From Candidatus Tepidiaquacellales bacterium UBA2330 (lineage in GTDB: Bacteria > Bacteroidota > Ignavibacteria > Tepidaquicellales > Tepidaquicellaceae), in the NCBI GenBank assembly GCA_002344965.1, contig DDUU01000001.1:1-15228 (forward strand): a DNA stretch of 15,228 nucleotides, read 5' to 3'. Shown here in pieces: positions 1 through 7,965 of this stretch. The position numbers and the translations under genes were made by a program. Under the pieces are notes generated by a model. That model did not search any database and was not told the DNA's origin. It worked only from the letters and a program-made list of their open reading frames with translations. The stretch's first letter is position 1. Every line of letters begins with the position of its first letter.

Positions 1-163
1 CCGCCTTTGAAAAATTGCCGAAAGAATTCATGAGCAATTGCGTCAATAAAATTTCCTTGTTTGAGAAATTTGCGAAGCAAATTTTGAGTTGGAAATTTTA
101 CAGCAATTGTGAGCCGGAGACGTCCCGAAGGGAAAAGGAATTACGGCAATTTTTCATTAGCGG
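1..163. repeat. Large nested imperfect inverted repeat (MITE/REP-like or structured element), possibly cut by the window edge
   Basis: Read outside-in, the arms pair as follows: 1-4 with 160-163 (CCGC/GCGG); 8-20 with 144-156 (13 perfect pairs, TGAAAAATTGCCG); 25-29 with 138-142; 35-41 with 103-109 (CAATTGC/GCAATTG); 47-56 with 91-100 (10 pairs); and 66-73 with 77-84 (8 pairs, GAA loop). A small side hairpin TCCC-GAA-GGGA sits at 123-133. That is about 47 base pairs in 163 nt, far more than expected by chance. No protein family is recognisable in any frame. The element could be a miniature inverted-repeat element, a dispersed intergenic palindrome or a structured RNA. It begins at base 1, so its left boundary may lie outside the window. 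The pairing is seen directly; its nature is inferred. Confidence 0.7.
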
Positions 164-180
164 AGACTTTTCTTTGGTAA

Positions 181-204
181 TTTCTTTTGATCTGTCAAAA
201 GAAA
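181..204. repeat. Perfect 10-bp inverted repeat (hairpin) upstream of uvrA
   Basis: TTTCTTTTGA and TCAAAAGAAA flank a TCTG loop. I recall similar TTTCTTTTG/CAAAAGAAA palindromes as common in intergenic DNA of Bacteroidota, often at the end of longer repeats. It follows the nested repeat at 1-163 by 17 nt and may be part of the same element. No T-tract follows on either strand, so it does not look like an intrinsic terminator. Confidence 0.7.
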
Positions 205-214
205 GTACTATAAT
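187..214 (+). promoter_or_regulatory. Possible sigma70-like promoter for uvrA
   Basis: TTGATC (187-192), a 16-nt spacer and a perfect TATAAT (209-214) resemble a housekeeping promoter. Transcription would start near 221 and give a leader of about 110 nt before the uvrA ATG. The -35 box overlaps the 181-204 hairpin. Bacteroidota primary sigma factors often prefer a TAnnTTTG -7 element, and this DNA is AT-rich, so a chance match is quite possible. Confidence 0.25.
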
Positions 215-332
215 AGCGATACAACTTTAATTTTATAACTAAATGTTTTAAACAGATGTGAAAATATTCCCGCTTCAGCATTAAATATTAGATTGTAAAA
301 ACAACCTGACTCTTTTATTTTCCGTGATATTT

Positions 333-3182
333 ATGTCAGACTCTCATTTAGATAAAATCATCGTAAAAGGCGCGCGCGTTCATAATCTGAAAAATGTGGA
401 TCTCGAAATTCCGCGCGACAGTCTGGTCGTGTTTACAGGCGTCTCCGGCTCCGGAAAATCCTCGCTTGCATTCGATACTATTTATGCAGAAGGTCAGAGA
501 AGATTTATGGAAACTCTTTCGGCTTACGCGCGGCAGTTCATCGGAGGTATCGAACGTCCTGATGTGGATAAGATCGAAGGACTATCCCCTTCAATCTCCA
601 TAGAGCAAAAAACAATCTCGCAGAATCCGAGATCGACTGTCGGAACCGTAACGGAAATATATGATTTTCTACGTCTGCTTTTCGCGCGTTGCGGCACTCA
701 GTATTCTCCCGAATCAGGTAAAGCCGTTACGCGTCAGAATCTCGATCAGATTATTTACAATGTTATGGACAGACCTGAAGGGACAAGAATAATTATTCTC
801 GCTCCGGTTGTAAGAGGACGGAAAGGTCATTACAGGGAATTGTTTGAAGACATTGCATCTCAGGGTTTTACAAAAGTCCGGATCGACGGAGAAATAAAAG
901 AGATCACGCCCGGGCTTAAGCTGGAAAGATTTAAAATTCATGATATCGAAATAGTAATAGACAGAGTAGAGATCAGCGTTAATGCCAGAGGAAGAATTTC
1001 GGAATCAATCGAAGCTGCGCTCAGGCACGGCGAAGGCGTTGTAATAATCAATGACGGAAAGGAAGATAAATTTTACAATGAAAGATTATCCGATATTGAA
1101 TCCGGAAGAAGTTTCTCAGAGCCCGCTCCGAATTCATTTTCATTCAACTCTCCTTACGGCTGGTGCAAAGACTGCTTCGGTCTCGGAGAGAAAAAGGATA
1201 TAGATATTGATAAGATCATTCCCGACAGAAAGCTTTCAGTAAATGAAGGCGCTTTCGAACCGCTCGGCAAACCGCGCAGCACGTGGATATATTCAATCTT
1301 CAAAGGACTTATAGAATCCGAAGGATATGATTTCAATACTCCCGTCGATAAAATCAAAGATGAATCTCTTGATAAAATTCTTTACGGAACATCAGACAAG
1401 ATCAGATATGACCATATAAATTCACAAGGCAGAACAAATAAATACGCGCACAGATTTGAAGGTATTCTGAATTATGTAAAAAGATATTCCGATGACACTT
1501 CATCCGAAACCATCAGACAATGGGCTGAAGGTTTCATGACGATCTCACCGTGCAAAACCTGTAACGGCGGAAGACTTAAGACTGATTCTCTCTGGGTAAA
1601 AATAAACGGTATGAACATTCACGATCTCACTACTTTGTCAATAAAAAAATGCCGTGATTTTTTTGAAAATCTTGAGCTTGATGACAGAAAAAAACTCATT
1701 GCCTCTCAGATTGTTAAGGAAATTATTTCACGTCTCGATTTTTTACTCAATGTCGGTCTTGAATATCTCACTCTCGACCGAAGCGCGCGGACGCTTTCAG
1801 GGGGCGAAGCGCAGCGTATCCGTCTTGCGACTCAGATAGGTTCGCAGCTGACCGGAGTTCTTTATATTCTTGACGAACCTTCCATCGGACTTCATCAGAG
1901 AGATAATATACGTCTTATTGATTCTTTAAAGACTCTGAGAGATACGGGTAATTCCGTAATTGTCGTAGAACATGACAAAGAAATGATCGAAGCGTCCGAT
2001 TATGTATTTGATCTCGGACCCGGCGCAGGTGAACACGGCGGCAAAATTGTTTCTTACGGTCCGCCGAAAAATCTTAACGGCAGCTCTCTGACCGGCGATT
2101 ACATTTCAGGTAAACGCAGCATAGATGTTCCTGTAAAAAGAAGAGAAGGCACAGGAAATAAAATAACATTGACTGGAGCTGCCGGAAACAATCTTAAAAA
2201 TGTTGATCTTGAAATTCCTCTTGGTAAATTTATCTGCGTAACAGGCGTAAGCGGCTCAGGAAAATCTTCTCTTATTAATGAAACTCTTTACAGAATACTT
2301 TCAAAGAAATTTTACAAAACTCCGGAAACTCCGCTTCCTTTCAAAACTATTGAAGGTCTGTCTATGAAGAAAGAGAAGTACAGAGAAAAAATTATAGACA
2401 AGATAATTGAAATAGATCAGACCCCTATCGGGAGAACTCCCAGAAGCAATCCCGCTACTTACACGGGTCTATTCACTTTTATAAGAGATATTTTTTCAAA
2501 CTTACCCGATTCAAAGATCAGAGGTTACAAGCCGGGCAGATTTTCCTTCAATGTAAAGGGCGGAAGATGCGACTCCTGCGAAGGAGCGGGACTGCAGAAA
2601 ATTGAAATGAACTTTCTCCCCGATGTGTATGTGGAATGCGAAGTCTGTCAGGGAAAAAGATATAACCGCGAAACGCTCGAAGTAAAGTATAAGAATAAAT
2701 CCATCGCAGACGTACTCGGCATGACAGTCGAGGAAGCCGTTGATTTTTTTGAATCAGTGCCTTCGCTTAACAGAAAACTAAGGACTTTATACGATGTAGG
2801 TCTAGGATATATCCGTCTCGGTCAGCAGGCAACCACTCTGTCAGGAGGTGAAGCCCAGAGAGTAAAATTATCCACCGAGCTTTCTAAAGTTCAGACGGGA
2901 AGGACGCTGTATATCCTCGACGAACCTACCACAGGACTTCATTTCGAAGACATCAATATGCTTTTGAAAGTACTTAACAAACTAACCGATAAAGGAAATA
3001 CCGTCATAGTAATTGAGCATAATTTTGATGTGATAAAAACCGCTGACTGGATCATTGATATGGGACCTGAAGGTGGCGAAGCGGGAGGTAAAATTATCGC
3101 AGAAGGTACACCGGAAGATCTTGTGAAAAATTATTATGACGTTTCATATACCGCAAAATATCTTAAAGACGAATTAAAATAG
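333..3182 (+). CDS. uvrA: UvrABC excinuclease subunit A, canonical copy (UvrA)
   Basis: DNA-damage recognition ATPase of nucleotide excision repair. As a dimer it scans DNA with UvrB and loads UvrB at lesions. The ATG at 333 gives 949 aa, close to E. coli UvrA (940); an in-frame GTG at 324 would add three residues. Residues below are numbered from the GTG. Walker A motifs (GVSGSGKS) lie at 39-46 and 641-648, LSGGE signatures at 491-495 and 839-843, and Walker B motifs (ILDEP) at 515-519 and 864-868. The region at about 125-245 matches the UvrB-binding domain well. The C-terminal zinc module is intact (C749, C752, C772, C775; CX2C-X19-CX2C). The first zinc module is half missing: the pair equivalent to E. 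coli C253/C256 is D257 and S260, while C281/C284 and a further CxxC at 410/413 remain. There is no Shine-Dalgarno sequence. The gene converges on a TPR gene 48 nt downstream. Confidence 0.97.
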   Translation: MSDSHLDKIIVKGARVHNLKNVDLEIPRDSLVVFTGVSGSGKSSLAFDTIYAEGQRRFMETLSAYARQFIGGIERPDVDKIEGLSPSISIEQKTISQNPRSTVGTVTEIYDFLRLLFARCGTQYSPESGKAVTRQNLDQIIYNVMDRPEGTRIIILAPVVRGRKGHYRELFEDIASQGFTKVRIDGEIKEITPGLKLERFKIHDIEIVIDRVEISVNARGRISESIEAALRHGEGVVIINDGKEDKFYNERLSDIESGRSFSEPAPNSFSFNSPYGWCKDCFGLGEKKDIDIDKIIPDRKLSVNEGAFEPLGKPRSTWIYSIFKGLIESEGYDFNTPVDKIKDESLDKILYGTSDKIRYDHINSQGRTNKYAHRFEGILNYVKRYSDDTSSETIRQWAEGFMTISPCKTCNGGRLKTDSLWVKINGMNIHDLTTLSIKKCRDFFENLELDDRKKLIASQIVKEIISRLDFLLNVGLEYLTLDRSARTLSGGEAQRIRLATQIGSQLTGVLYILDEPSIGLHQRDNIRLIDSLKTLRDTGNSVIVVEHDKEMIEASDYVFDLGPGAGEHGGKIVSYGPPKNLNGSSLTGDYISGKRSIDVPVKRREGTGNKITLTGAAGNNLKNVDLEIPLGKFICVTGVSGSGKSSLINETLYRILSKKFYKTPETPLPFKTIEGLSMKKEKYREKIIDKIIEIDQTPIGRTPRSNPATYTGLFTFIRDIFSNLPDSKIRGYKPGRFSFNVKGGRCDSCEGAGLQKIEMNFLPDVYVECEVCQGKRYNRETLEVKYKNKSIADVLGMTVEEAVDFFESVPSLNRKLRTLYDVGLGYIRLGQQATTLSGGEAQRVKLSTELSKVQTGRTLYILDEPTTGLHFEDINMLLKVLNKLTDKGNTVIVIEHNFDVIKTADWIIDMGPEGGEAGGKIIAEGTPEDLVKNYYDVSYTAKYLKDELK

Positions 3183-3230
3183 TTCAGTTAAATTACGAAA
3201 ACTTCCGGAAAGCTTTGAAACAAAATCAGA

Positions 3231-3854
3231 TCATTTCTTTCCCGATTTCAATGATTCAATTTCCTTTTCAAGTTCATTCTTCCAGATCTTATCAATACTG
3301 ATCGCCTTTTTAAAATCCTGCTCCGCTTTTTTCAGTTCGCCTTTTTCCTTAAATAGTTTTCCCCTTGTGTAATATGCAATGTCATCTTTCGGATCAAGTT
3401 TTATTACTTTAGTAAGATCTTTTATAGCATTACTGATATCCTTCTGTTCAATATAATCCGTCGCTCTGTTGAAATATGCGTCCTTAAAATTCTTATTTAA
3501 CTTAATTGCAATAGAATAATCATTGATTGCTTCCTTATACATTTCCTTTTTATCATAAATGACTCCTCTTCTGAAATAAGGTTCGCTTTCTTCCGGTCTC
3601 GAAAGTATTGCATTGGTCAGCATTGAGATTGCTTTGTCAAAATCAAAATAGATCTCATATACCAGTCCCTTATAAAAGGAAGTTTCAAAGTCTTCAGCTT
3701 CAGACTGAAGTATCGGGTTGAAATTTTTATATGCTTCCTCGAAATTATCCGAGAAAAATGCTTTCTTACCCGCCTCGAAATTTTCTTTTATTGTCTGCGC
3801 ATTGATTGTAAAAAATGCAGTAAACAAAAACATAATCAGTGTAAACGATTTCAT
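3231..3854 (-). CDS. Exported tetratricopeptide-repeat protein
   Basis: A 207-aa protein with a hydrophobic signal peptide (about residues 1-19, ending INAQ), so probably periplasmic or envelope-associated; no lipobox cysteine is visible. The mature part is almost entirely TPR: about five 34-residue repeats at roughly 23-56, 57-90, 91-124, 125-158 and 159-192, with typical YxxRGxxY and Ax-DxxxAIxLxP positions. A short lysine-rich tail follows. TPR superhelices bind other proteins; no enzymatic domain is present and the partner cannot be read from the sequence. It lies 41 nt downstream of the second uvrA on the same strand with no terminator between, so the two may be co-transcribed, although a functional link between an exported scaffold and a cytoplasmic repair ATPase is not obvious. 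The ATG start is preceded by AT-rich DNA without a Shine-Dalgarno sequence. Confidence 0.9.
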   Translation of the reverse strand: MKSFTLIMFLFTAFFTINAQTIKENFEAGKKAFFSDNFEEAYKNFNPILQSEAEDFETSFYKGLVYEIYFDFDKAISMLTNAILSRPEESEPYFRRGVIYDKKEMYKEAINDYSIAIKLNKNFKDAYFNRATDYIEQKDISNAIKDLTKVIKLDPKDDIAYYTRGKLFKEKGELKKAEQDFKKAISIDKIWKNELEKEIESLKSGKK

Positions 3855-3895
3855 TTGATTTGTCTGTATTTAATATTTTTTAGTTTATTATTTTT

Positions 3896-6835
3896 TTAAA
3901 CAGCTTTAGTTCTCTTCAGGACATTTTTTAAAAATTTCCCTGTGTAGGAATTCTTTACTTCCGATACTTCTTCCGGCGTTCCCTGCGCTACCAGGTATCC
4001 GCCTTCGTCACCGCTTTCAGGACCGAGATCTATTATATGATCAGCACATTTTATTACTTCGAGATTATGCTCAATCACTACAACGGAATTTCCCTTCTTT
4101 ATCAGCTCTTCAAAACATTTTAAAAGTTTTGACACGTCATAATAATGAAGACCTGTTGTAGGTTCGTCAAATATAAAAAGCGTCTTCTTTCCTTTCTCCT
4201 GAAAAGTAAGATGATAAGCTAGCTTTACGCGCTGGGACTCGCCGCCGGATAAAGTAGTGGCAGACTGTCCTACTCTGATATATCCGAGCCCTACATCCTC
4301 CAGCACTTTCAGCTTTTTTTCAATCTTTGGAAACGCTTTGAAAAACATTACCGCTTCCGAAACTGTCATATCCAATACTTCGCTGATGTTTTTTCTTACT
4401 CCGTCATTTCCCTTAAGTTTTATTTCAAGAATTTCATCCCTGTATCTTTTGCCTTTGCACTCTTCGCATTCAAGCACTATGTCAGCCATAAACTGCATCT
4501 CAATATTTATCACTCCCGTCCCTTCGCAGTTCTCGCATCTGCCGCCCGATACATTAAACGAAAAATGTCCCGAATAAAGATTTTTTTTCATCGCCTGAGT
4601 AGTTCCTGCAAAAGCTTCCCTGATCGGGTCAAACGCTTTTATGTAAGTTACGGGATTACTCCTTGAAGTCTTGCCGATGGGATTCTGATCTATCATCTCA
4701 AGTGCGTTCAGATATTTATGTCCAGTGACAGAGTCGTGATCCCCGATCTTTTCATTGTAACTTCCTTCAATCTTTCTTTTCAGATCGCCGAATAAAATAT
4801 TATTTATCAGCGTTGACTTTCCCGATCCGCTCACTCCCGTGACGCATACAAACATTCCCAGCGGGATCTTTACGTTAATATCCTTCAGATTATTTTCACG
4901 CGCTCCTTTTATCACGATCATTTCGGATTTTTCGGTCACAGGTCTTCTTGTTTTCGGAATGTTTATCTTCATGCTTCCGCTGAGATATTTTCCGGTCAGA
5001 GAATCTTTGCTTTTTATAATTTCATTATACGTCCCCTGAAATATTTTCTCTCCGCCTTTCTCTCCCGCGAACGGTCCCATATCAACTATCTCATCAGCTT
5101 CCTTCATCATATCGCTGTCATGCTCCACCACTAATACTGAATTACCGATGTCTCTGAGAGATTTCATAATGTCAATCAGCTTTTGATTGTCTCTCGGATG
5201 AAGACCAATTGATGGTTCGTCAAGCACATATATCGAACCGACAAGCGAAGATCCCAGCGATGTCGAAAGATTAATCCTCTGCGACTCGCCGCCTGATAAA
5301 GTATTGGACAGTCTGTCAAGTGTCAGATATGTAAGTCCGACATCATTCAGATATTTCAGACGCGAAACGATCTCTTCCATTATTCTCTCGGAGATCCTGG
5401 ATTCATACTCATTTAATTTTATATTCTTAAAAAATTCATAAGCTTCGCTGATCTTCATTTTCACTATATCAAAAATTGTCTTTCCGCTTATTTTTATGTA
5501 AAGCGCTTCTTTTCTCAATCTCGCTCCGCCGCATTCGCTGCATGTCGTAAAAGCTCTGTATCTGTTCAGCAGCACTCTGTAATGCAGCTTATATGACGCT
5601 TCCTTTTCTATCATCCTGAAAAACTTTTTCAGTCCGATATATTTCTTTCCGCCTTCGTAAATAAATTTCTTACTCTCTTCGCTTAGCTTGTTATACGGAG
5701 TGTGAAAGTCAAGACCGTAATCATCAGCTTCCGTAATAAGATCAGTCAGATGTTTCGAATGCTTGGGAGTATTAAAAATATTTATCACGCCGCCGAAGAC
5801 TGATAATTTTTTATCGGAAATTACCAGGTCCATATCCACGTCCATCGTCCTGCTGAATCCCTGGCATTTCCCGCAGGCGCCGTAGGGATTATTGAATGAG
5901 AATAATCTCGGCTGGGGTTCCTCAAATTTTATTCCGTCAGCTTCGAAAAATTTATTGTAGCGAAGGTCAGTATAATTATCTCCCTCATATTCTCTGATGA
6001 TCACAAATCCGCCGCTTTCCCTGTAAGCAAGCTCTATCGAATCATTTAATCTCGAAACAGATTCATTATCCGCCGGATCAAACATCAGTCTGTCAGCCAG
6101 CACTCTCAGCGTCTTTTTCTCTTCTGTATCCGCATCGGCATAATATTCTTTCAGAAATTTCTTTTCGTCAATGTCATTTAAATCCGTGATTTCATTTTCC
6201 GTGATGATCCTGTAAAAACCTTTTGATTTCAGATCGGTGATCCTGTGTTTCAGTTCGCTCAGATTTGATACCTCAGCGTCAGTCATCACATAAATTTTTT
6301 TGGGAAAAGTTTTTCCGGATTCAGCAAGTTCTTTTATAATGCTTTCGGGAGAATCCTTTTTCACTTCAATGCCGCTGACCGGAGAATATGTCCTGCCGAT
6401 GCGCGCGAAAAGCAGTCTGAGATAATCATAAATTTCTGTGGTAGTGCCGACAGTGGAACGTGAAGTTTTGATCTGAGTCTTCTGCTCAATTGCCATTGAA
6501 GGAGCAAGTCCGGAAATAAAGTCAACATCGGGTTTGTTCATTCTTTCAAGAAACTGTCTCGCATATGAAGAAAGACTTTCCACATATCTTCTCTGACCTT
6601 CGGCATAAATCGTATCAAACACAAGAGAAGACTTTCCCGAACCGCTGACCCCGGTAAAAACAACGAGCTTATACTTGGGAATGTTAATATCAACACTCTT
6701 AAGATTATGAACCCGCGCGCCTTTTATGATTATGAATTTTTTCGGATCGTAAATTACTTCATACCCGTTCCCGTGAATTTTTTCCTTAACTTTTTTAATT
6801 CCCGTCCGGACTTTTTTAGTATTTGCCAATTTCAT
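3896..6835 (-). CDS. uvrA: Second, divergent UvrA paralogue (excinuclease ABC subunit A family)
   Basis: A 979-aa UvrA-family tandem ABC ATPase. Walker A motifs are at about 62-69 (GVSGSGKS) and 667-674; signatures read LSGGESQR (513-520 and 862-869) instead of LSGGEAQR; Walker B motifs are VLDEP (537-541) and IFDEP (888-892). The C-terminal zinc module is complete (C767, C770, C790, C793). As in the other copy, the first half of zinc module 1 is gone (F297 and D300 replace the cysteines) while C321/C324 and C432/C435 stay. The stretch at about 146-290 still aligns with a UvrB-binding domain but is strongly diverged, so this is not the classic UvrA2 class that lacks that domain. The insertion region differs from the canonical copy (for example NRYRAF before the CSEC pair). 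A basic 33-residue N-terminal extension precedes IIIKGARVHN. I recall similar second UvrA proteins in Bacteroidota. The role could be excision repair with UvrB or a specialised lesion or drug response. Confidence 0.93.
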   Translation of the reverse strand: MKLANTKKVRTGIKKVKEKIHGNGYEVIYDPKKFIIIKGARVHNLKSVDINIPKYKLVVFTGVSGSGKSSLVFDTIYAEGQRRYVESLSSYARQFLERMNKPDVDFISGLAPSMAIEQKTQIKTSRSTVGTTTEIYDYLRLLFARIGRTYSPVSGIEVKKDSPESIIKELAESGKTFPKKIYVMTDAEVSNLSELKHRITDLKSKGFYRIITENEITDLNDIDEKKFLKEYYADADTEEKKTLRVLADRLMFDPADNESVSRLNDSIELAYRESGGFVIIREYEGDNYTDLRYNKFFEADGIKFEEPQPRLFSFNNPYGACGKCQGFSRTMDVDMDLVISDKKLSVFGGVINIFNTPKHSKHLTDLITEADDYGLDFHTPYNKLSEESKKFIYEGGKKYIGLKKFFRMIEKEASYKLHYRVLLNRYRAFTTCSECGGARLRKEALYIKISGKTIFDIVKMKISEAYEFFKNIKLNEYESRISERIMEEIVSRLKYLNDVGLTYLTLDRLSNTLSGGESQRINLSTSLGSSLVGSIYVLDEPSIGLHPRDNQKLIDIMKSLRDIGNSVLVVEHDSDMMKEADEIVDMGPFAGEKGGEKIFQGTYNEIIKSKDSLTGKYLSGSMKINIPKTRRPVTEKSEMIVIKGARENNLKDINVKIPLGMFVCVTGVSGSGKSTLINNILFGDLKRKIEGSYNEKIGDHDSVTGHKYLNALEMIDQNPIGKTSRSNPVTYIKAFDPIREAFAGTTQAMKKNLYSGHFSFNVSGGRCENCEGTGVINIEMQFMADIVLECEECKGKRYRDEILEIKLKGNDGVRKNISEVLDMTVSEAVMFFKAFPKIEKKLKVLEDVGLGYIRVGQSATTLSGGESQRVKLAYHLTFQEKGKKTLFIFDEPTTGLHYYDVSKLLKCFEELIKKGNSVVVIEHNLEVIKCADHIIDLGPESGDEGGYLVAQGTPEEVSEVKNSYTGKFLKNVLKRTKAV

Positions 6836-7008
6836 TCAGTAAAACACCGAACTTAATTCATTCTGAATTTAATTTCAGTCCAAATTTCATTGCTGAGGCA
6901 AGAAAGAATTTCTCTTAATTATTCTAAAAACCATATTATTCAATTTTTTTACTGAACTTAAATATGAATTACTTTATTTTACATCATATCTAATTTATTA
7001 TACCAATT
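6836..7008. promoter_or_regulatory. AT-rich divergent intergenic region between the second uvrA and an outer-membrane gene
   Basis: These 173 nt separate two divergent start codons, so promoters for both must lie here or further upstream. I found no convincing -35/-10 pair and no Shine-Dalgarno sequence on either side. The only clear structure is a small hairpin AGAAA-GAA-TTTCT at 6901-6913, which could be an operator half or chance. Confidence 0.4.
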
Positions 7009-7920
7009 ATGAAACTCAATCTAGCACTTCTCACTTTTTATACGATTAGTATTTTATTCACAAGCTACGCCAATTCACAGGAGCTGTATATTGTCACAAA
7101 CGCAGCAGCAAATCTTTCTAAAAACAGGATTGAATTAAGAAATAATATAAGAAGTCTGGACAATTTCAATTATTTTCATAATTCATTTGAAATTAACTAC
7201 GGCATTCTCGGTAATCTCACAATGTATAATCATCTTTTTTATTCAACTGAAACCGGTAATCAATTTCTTGGAAATTTCGAGACCGAATTCAGGTACAGGT
7301 TTCTCGATATAGATAAAAAGAATTCGCACTTCCGTATGGCTTTACAATCCGGAGCTGTGGTCCCTGTAAATTCTCAGCCCATAGTCGGAGATCAGGTTGA
7401 GTATGAACTTCACCCGGGTCACGTAGTTCAGTTTTATAATTTTGTGCAGGATATTACCGTGCCGTCAATTGATTTTCATACAACCGACAATTATACTTTT
7501 AAAAACAGTCTGATCGGAACTTACCTCGTTGATAAATTTGCCGTAACAGGCGAAATGGGTTATAATATCAATGCACCGAAAAGTGATTTTAAATTTGGAA
7601 ACTATTTCAACTGGAATCTCGCTCTCGGTCTTTTAGTCTTACCTAAAGTTTATAAAAGTTATGACGATGTTAACATAAATGTTTATTCCGAATCCAAAGC
7701 TTATTTTTTTGAGAAAAATAAATTCCTCGGTGAAGAGATAGTAAACTCCGGCGGATTCCGTCTCGATACCTATCTTGGAATTCAGGCGATTTTTCTTTCG
7801 TCATTAATGGCAGAGCTTTCTTACAAAATCCCGGTTCACTCCAATGAATTTGCAGAAGTGAATTACGGCACAAGGACTACCGGTCTGCTTTTAAGTTTGA
7901 GATATCTTTTTTTCCTCTGA
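7009..7920 (+). CDS. Putative outer-membrane beta-barrel protein, family not recognised
   Basis: A 303-aa protein. Residues 1 to about 21-24 form a signal peptide (hydrophobic core, ending YANSQ). The rest is rich in alternating hydrophobic and polar segments with many aromatic residues and Asn/Tyr, such as FRYRFLDI and YNINAPKS, and it ends in strand-like segments (LLLSLRYLFFL), as expected of a beta-barrel inserted in the outer membrane. No catalytic motif, cysteine pattern or plug domain is visible. It could be a small porin or transporter, or a membrane anchor for another envelope protein. It ends 45 nt before the secreted peptidase gene on the same strand without a clear terminator, so the two may form one transcript. 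The ATG start follows AT-rich DNA without a Shine-Dalgarno sequence. Confidence 0.8.
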   Translation: MKLNLALLTFYTISILFTSYANSQELYIVTNAAANLSKNRIELRNNIRSLDNFNYFHNSFEINYGILGNLTMYNHLFYSTETGNQFLGNFETEFRYRFLDIDKKNSHFRMALQSGAVVPVNSQPIVGDQVEYELHPGHVVQFYNFVQDITVPSIDFHTTDNYTFKNSLIGTYLVDKFAVTGEMGYNINAPKSDFKFGNYFNWNLALGLLVLPKVYKSYDDVNINVYSESKAYFFEKNKFLGEEIVNSGGFRLDTYLGIQAIFLSSLMAELSYKIPVHSNEFAEVNYGTRTTGLLLSLRYLFFL

Positions 7921-7965
7921 TGTAAAATTCTCTAAAGTAAATTTTTAAAAATCTGATCTGAAAGC

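Noticed and set aside
15..230. 71-aa reading frame at the left edge starting at TTG (ATG at codon 6)
   Set aside because: It runs straight through the nested inverted repeat and the 181-204 hairpin, has no recognisable family and no ribosome-binding signal. The base pairing explains the sequence better.
324..332. GTG at 324 as the uvrA start
   Set aside because: It is in frame but adds only three residues. The ATG at 333 gives the usual short lead into IIVKGARVHNL, so ATG is preferred.
3183..3230. Bidirectional terminator between uvrA and the TPR gene around CTTCCGGAAAG
   Set aside because: The palindrome has no loop space for a stable hairpin and no T-run follows on either strand.
3896..6835. 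Calling the second UvrA a classic UvrA2
   Set aside because: UvrA2 proteins lack the UvrB-binding domain. Here the region is present in length and has weak anchor similarity, so it is a divergent UvrA paralogue instead.
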